This document shows positions 60,830 to 64,000 of a DNA stretch of 64,000 bases, piece after piece (position 1 is the first letter of the stretch; each line of letters begins with the position of its first letter). The position numbers and the translations under genes were made by a program. The notes under the pieces were generated by a model. The model did no database searches. It had not been told where the DNA came from and saw nothing but the letters and a program-made list of their open reading frames with translations. The stretch is from Mycolicibacterium moriokaense (GTDB lineage: Bacteria > Actinomycetota > Actinomycetes > Mycobacteriales > Mycobacteriaceae): the NCBI RefSeq assembly GCF_010726085.1, contig NZ_AP022560.1, positions 1,116,001 through 1,180,000 of the forward strand, read 5' to 3'.

Positions 60830-62242
60830 GTGACCGAACTGCGGCTGTACGACACGATGGCGGGCGCCGTCCGCGATTTCGTGCCCGTGCGCCCCGGCCA
60901 CGTATCGATCTACCTCTGCGGCGCCACCGTCCAGGGCCTGCCGCACATCGGGCACGTCCGCAGTGGGGTGGCGTTCGACGTCCTGCGGCGCTGGCTGATG
61001 GCCAAGGGCTACGACGTCGCGTTCATCCGCAACGTCACCGACATCGACGACAAGATCCTCAACAAGGCCGCCGATGCGGGCAGGCCGTGGTGGGAATGGG
61101 CCGCGACCTACGAGCGCGCCTTTTCGGCCGCCTACGACGCGCTGGGCGTCCTTCCGCCGTCCGCTGAGCCACGTGCCACCGGCCACATCACCCAGATGAT
61201 CGAGCTGATCGAGCGGCTCATCGAGCGCGGCCACGCCTACGTGGATCTTCGGTCTGGCGGCGGTGACGTCTACTTCGACGTGTTGAGCCTGCCCGACTAC
61301 GGAAAGCTCTCGGGCCACCGGATCGACGATGTGCACCAGGGCGAGGGTGTGGCGACCGGTAAGCGCGACGAACGCGACTTCACGCTGTGGAAGGGCGCCA
61401 AGCCCGGTGAACCGTCGTGGCCGACGCCATGGGGGCGCGGACGTCCCGGCTGGCATACCGAATGCGTCGCCATGTGCGAGGCCTACCTCGGCGCCGAGTT
61501 CGACATCCACGCGGGCGGAATGGATCTCGTGTTCCCGCATCACGAGAACGAGATCGCCCAGGCCGAGGGCGCGGGTGACCGGTTCGCCCGCTACTGGCTG
61601 CACAACGGCTGGGTGACCATGGGCGGCGAGAAGATGAGCAAGTCGCTCGGCAACGTCCTCGCGATTCCGGCCGTGCTGCAACGGGTCCGGGCCGCCGAGC
61701 TGCGCTACTACCTGGGCAGCGCGCATTACCGGTCGATGCTGGAGTTCTCCGAGACCGCGCTGCAGGACGCCGCGAAGGCCTACTCCGGGATCGAGGACTT
61801 CCTGCACCGGGTGCGCAACCGCGTCGGCGCGGTAGTGCCGGGCGAGTGGACACCCAAGTTCGCAGCGGCGCTCGACGACGACCTCTCGGTGCCGATCGCG
61901 CTGGCCGAAGTCCACGCCGCACGCGCCGAGGGGAACCGCGCGCTGGATGCCGGTGACCACGAGACGGCGCTGACCCAGGCCATGTCGATCCGGACGATGA
62001 TGGGCATCCTCGGCGCCGATCCGCTGGACGAGCGCTGGGAGTCCAAGGACGAGACCTCGGCCGCGCTGGCCGCCGTGGATGTACTGGTGCGGGCGGAGGT
62101 GCAGCGGCGCGAGGACGCGCGTAACCGGCGCGACTGGGCGGAGGCCGACGCGATCCGTGACCGACTCAAGGAGGCCGGCATCGAGGTCACGGACACCGCC
62201 GACGGCCCGCAATGGACACTGCTGGACGGTTACTCCAAGTAG
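60830..62242 (+). CDS. cysS: Cysteinyl-tRNA synthetase
   Basis: Class I synthetase that charges tRNA-Cys. 470 residues: zinc Cys30 in [13 protein letters not shown] at 39-42, [15 protein letters not shown] and [13 protein letters not shown] (further zinc ligands), KMSKS at 268-272, and the DALR-type C-terminal region. The full length and C-terminal domain separate it from MshC. GTG 60830. Its stop is directly followed by the rlmB start. Confidence 0.96.
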   Translation: MTELRLYDTMAGAVRDFVPVRPGHVSIYLCGATVQGLPHIGHVRSGVAFDVLRRWLMAKGYDVAFIRNVTDIDDKILNKAADAGRPWWEWAATYERAFSAAYDALGVLPPSAEPRATGHITQMIELIERLIERGHAYVDLRSGGGDVYFDVLSLPDYGKLSGHRIDDVHQGEGVATGKRDERDFTLWKGAKPGEPSWPTPWGRGRPGWHTECVAMCEAYLGAEFDIHAGGMDLVFPHHENEIAQAEGAGDRFARYWLHNGWVTMGGEKMSKSLGNVLAIPAVLQRVRAAELRYYLGSAHYRSMLEFSETALQDAAKAYSGIEDFLHRVRNRVGAVVPGEWTPKFAAALDDDLSVPIALAEVHAARAEGNRALDAGDHETALTQAMSIRTMMGILGADPLDERWESKDETSAALAAVDVLVRAEVQRREDARNRRDWAEADAIRDRLKEAGIEVTDTADGPQWTLLDGYSK

Positions 62243-63184
62243 ATGGCCGGAAACTCGAAACGCCGTGGTGCGGTACGCAAACCCGGCACCAAGAAGGGGC
62301 CGACCGTCGGTTCGGGCGGTGTGCGCCGTCGCGGTCTGGAGGGCAGGGGCGCGACGCCGCCGGCCAAGGAGCGGGCCAACCACCCCGCCGCGAAACGCGC
62401 CGCGAAGGCGGCCAGGCAGCAGCGCAGTCGTGCCCGCAAGACCGACGACGTCGAGTTGGTGCTGGGGCGCAATCCCGTTGTGGAGTGCCTGCGCGCGGGT
62501 GTGCCCGCGACCGCCCTGTACGTCGCACTCGGCGCCGAATCCGACGAGCGCCTGACCGAATCGGTCACGCGGGCAGCCGATTCCGGCATACCCATTCTCG
62601 AGGTGCCGCGACACGACCTGGACCGGATGAGCACCAACGGCCTGCACCAGGGCATCGCGCTGCAGGTGCCGCCGTACTCGTATGCCCATCCCGACGATCT
62701 GCTCAAGACGGCGACAACGGATGTGACGCCCGCACTGCTGGTGGCGTTGGACAACATCTCCGATCCCCGCAACCTCGGCGCCATCGTGCGGTCGGTGGCC
62801 GCATTCGGCGGTCACGGTGTGTTGATTCCCCAGCGGCGGTCCGCCTCGGTGACCGCGGTCGCCTGGCGGACCAGCGCGGGCGCGGCGGCTCGGCTGCCGG
62901 TGGCGCGGGCCACGAATCTCAATCGAACGCTGAAGGATTGGGGCAAGGCCGGCCTGCAGGTGGTGGGGCTGGACGCCGGCGGCGACATCACGGTCGACGA
63001 GCTGGACGGTTCGGGCCCGATCCTCGTGGTCGTCGGTTCCGAGGGCAAGGGGCTCTCCCGCCTGGTGCGGGAGAACTGCGATGCCGTGGTGTCCATCCCG
63101 ATGGCCGGACCGACGGAATCGCTGAACGCCTCGGTCGCCGCGGGCGTGGTGCTCGCGGAAATCGCCCGCCAGCGCCGGGGTTGA
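62243..63184 (+). CDS. rlmB: 23S rRNA (guanosine-2'-O-)-methyltransferase RlmB
   Basis: SPOUT methyltransferase of the TrmH family (Rv3579c type), using SAM to methylate a 23S rRNA guanosine. 313 residues: basic N-terminal extension ([15 protein letters not shown]), substrate-binding domain from [17 protein letters not shown], and the knotted SAM site ([52 protein letters not shown]). ATG 62243 immediately follows the cysS stop. Confidence 0.93.
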   Translation: MAGNSKRRGAVRKPGTKKGPTVGSGGVRRRGLEGRGATPPAKERANHPAAKRAAKAARQQRSRARKTDDVELVLGRNPVVECLRAGVPATALYVALGAESDERLTESVTRAADSGIPILEVPRHDLDRMSTNGLHQGIALQVPPYSYAHPDDLLKTATTDVTPALLVALDNISDPRNLGAIVRSVAAFGGHGVLIPQRRSASVTAVAWRTSAGAAARLPVARATNLNRTLKDWGKAGLQVVGLDAGGDITVDELDGSGPILVVVGSEGKGLSRLVRENCDAVVSIPMAGPTESLNASVAAGVVLAEIARQRRG

Positions 63185-63192
63185 CGGCCCAA

Positions 63193-64000
63193 CTACACGC
63201 CGAACAGTTCCACACCAACCCACAGCGCCGTCACAGACGCCGCCAGAGTGAGCGGCACGGTGCACAACCCGATGCGGGTGAATTCGACGGCGCCGGTGGG
63301 CATTTCGCGGCGAACGACACTGCGCCACAAGAGGTTGGCCAGTGAGCCGACGTAGGTCAGGTTGGGCCCCACGTTCACCCCGATCAGCACGGCCAGCACG
63401 CCCGCGGGACCGGAGCCGGCGACCAGCGGGAGCATCACCAGCACCGCGGGCAGGTTGTTGACGACGCCTGCGAGCACGGCGGCCATCGCGGCGATCCCGA
63501 GCAGTGCGGGCAGCGTGTCTCCGCTTGGCAGAAAGTCGCGCATCGCGGTGTCAAGGCCGTGCAGCATCACCGCTTTGACGACGACACCGAGGCACAACAC
63601 GAAGGCGAGGAACGGCACGTCCGCCGCAGCGGCGATTCGCATGACCGACGTGTCGCGGCGGGCCAGCGCGCGGACGCCGAGGACAGTCGCACCGGCCAGT
63701 GCCGCCCACGCGGGCGAGTAGCCGAGCACTGAGGCCACCGCGAAACCGGCGAGGGTGAGCCCGAGGACGACCAGAACGAAGAGCGGCACATCGACGGGTA
63801 CGGCGACATCGGCATGCTCCGACCCGGTCACCAGGTCCCGCGTGAAAAGCCAACGCATGAGCACATATTCGACGGCGATGGCCGCCAGCCACGGCAGCGT
63901 CATGATCGCGGCGAAATGCATGAACGACAGTCCGGCTGCGGTGAATGCCAGCAGGTTGGTGAGGTTCGAAACCGGTAACAGCAGCGATGCGCTGTTGGAT
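63193..64000 (-). CDS. ArsB/SLC13-type anion (arsenite) transporter, C-terminal part
   Basis: The frame is open to the window edge on the minus strand, so the N-terminal half is missing. Visible are ASLLLPVSNLTNLLAFTAAG, typical of ArsB/CitM transporters, about seven membrane helices and, near the end, LPAVLVMLPLV and IGVNVGPNLTYVGSLANLLW, the second signature loop. It is converging on rlmB with 8 bases between the stops. Synteny suggests ArsB2 (Rv3578). Substrate could be arsenite or another anion. Confidence 0.88.
   Translation of the reverse strand, partial: SNSASLLLPVSNLTNLLAFTAAGLSFMHFAAIMTLPWLAAIAVEYVLMRWLFTRDLVTGSEHADVAVPVDVPLFVLVVLGLTLAGFAVASVLGYSPAWAALAGATVLGVRALARRDTSVMRIAAAADVPFLAFVLCLGVVVKAVMLHGLDTAMRDFLPSGDTLPALLGIAAMAAVLAGVVNNLPAVLVMLPLVAGSGPAGVLAVLIGVNVGPNLTYVGSLANLLWRSVVRREMPTGAVEFTRIGLCTVPLTLAASVTALWVGVELFGV

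Noticed and set aside
60605..63328. 907-residue open frame on the minus strand
   Set aside because: It lies opposite ispF, cysS and rlmB, all of which have clear motifs. Its translation is low-complexity Arg/Gly/His/Asp sequence typical of antisense frames in GC-rich DNA.

Overview
The window is a stretch of a GC-rich actinobacterial chromosome, almost certainly a fast-growing Mycobacterium (Mycolicibacterium type). Gene content and order match what I recall of the M. tuberculosis segment from arsB2/cysS1 (Rv3578-Rv3580c) to topA (Rv3646c): topA, Rv3645-type cyclase, delta' subunit, tRNA-Thr, galE, ppa, dacB-zincin-tilS-hpt, lpqG, ephA, ftsH-folE-folP-folB-folK, panC-panD-coaX, lysS, lsr2, clpC1, lpqF, mhuD, mutY/canB, disA-radA, lpqE/carD, ispF-cysS-rlmB, arsB-like. 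Both ends are cut: topA lacks its N-terminus and the arsenite-type transporter lacks its N-terminus.

Layout. 1-5.4 kb: DNA topology and replication genes, a membrane class III cyclase and tRNA-Thr(CGU). 5.4-11 kb: galE with a probable GT-C membrane glycosyltransferase, then an amidohydrolase/TetR pair. 11-17.6 kb: an accessory-looking operon of three genes with 4-nt overlaps, coding for a Pls/PosA-type single-module NRPS with membrane-bound hexapeptide-repeat domains, a short M1 metallopeptidase and a polytopic flippase-like protein. This is the most unusual system here and suggests synthesis, trimming and export of a (probably cationic) poly-amino-acid. 17.6-18.8 kb: terC behind a leader with the hallmarks of a yybP-ykoY Mn2+ riboswitch. 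19-23 kb: serine hydrolase, two small secreted proteins, uraD, ppa. 23-31 kb: peptidoglycan and purine salvage genes, a molybdopterin oxidoreductase, lpqG and an epoxide hydrolase. 31.5-41 kb: ftsH, then the folate operon and the pantothenate/CoA operon, tightly packed.

41-48.5 kb: a D-serine dehydratase-like enzyme, lysS, lsr2, clpC with a strong terminator, then a cobalamin riboswitch upstream of cbtB-cbtA and a degenerate histidine phosphatase. 49-55.6 kb: lpqF, mhuD (heme degradation), an alpha/beta hydrolase, a GlxA-type regulator with a divergent small membrane protein, a hydrolase-cyclase fusion, and mutY/canB whose start codons overlap head to head. 55.7-64 kb: Rv3587c-like protein, radA-disA, lpqE divergent from carD, ispF following carD directly (no ispD between them), cysS, rlmB and the cut transporter.

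The genome is compact. No gene-free stretch reaches 300 bases; the longest are the lpqE/carD spacer (261 b), lsr2-clpC (240 b), Pls/terC (229 b) and clpC-cbtB (219 b). I saw no insertion sequence, prophage or CRISPR array. Functional calls rest on motifs read in the translations and on remembered synteny; no database search was run.
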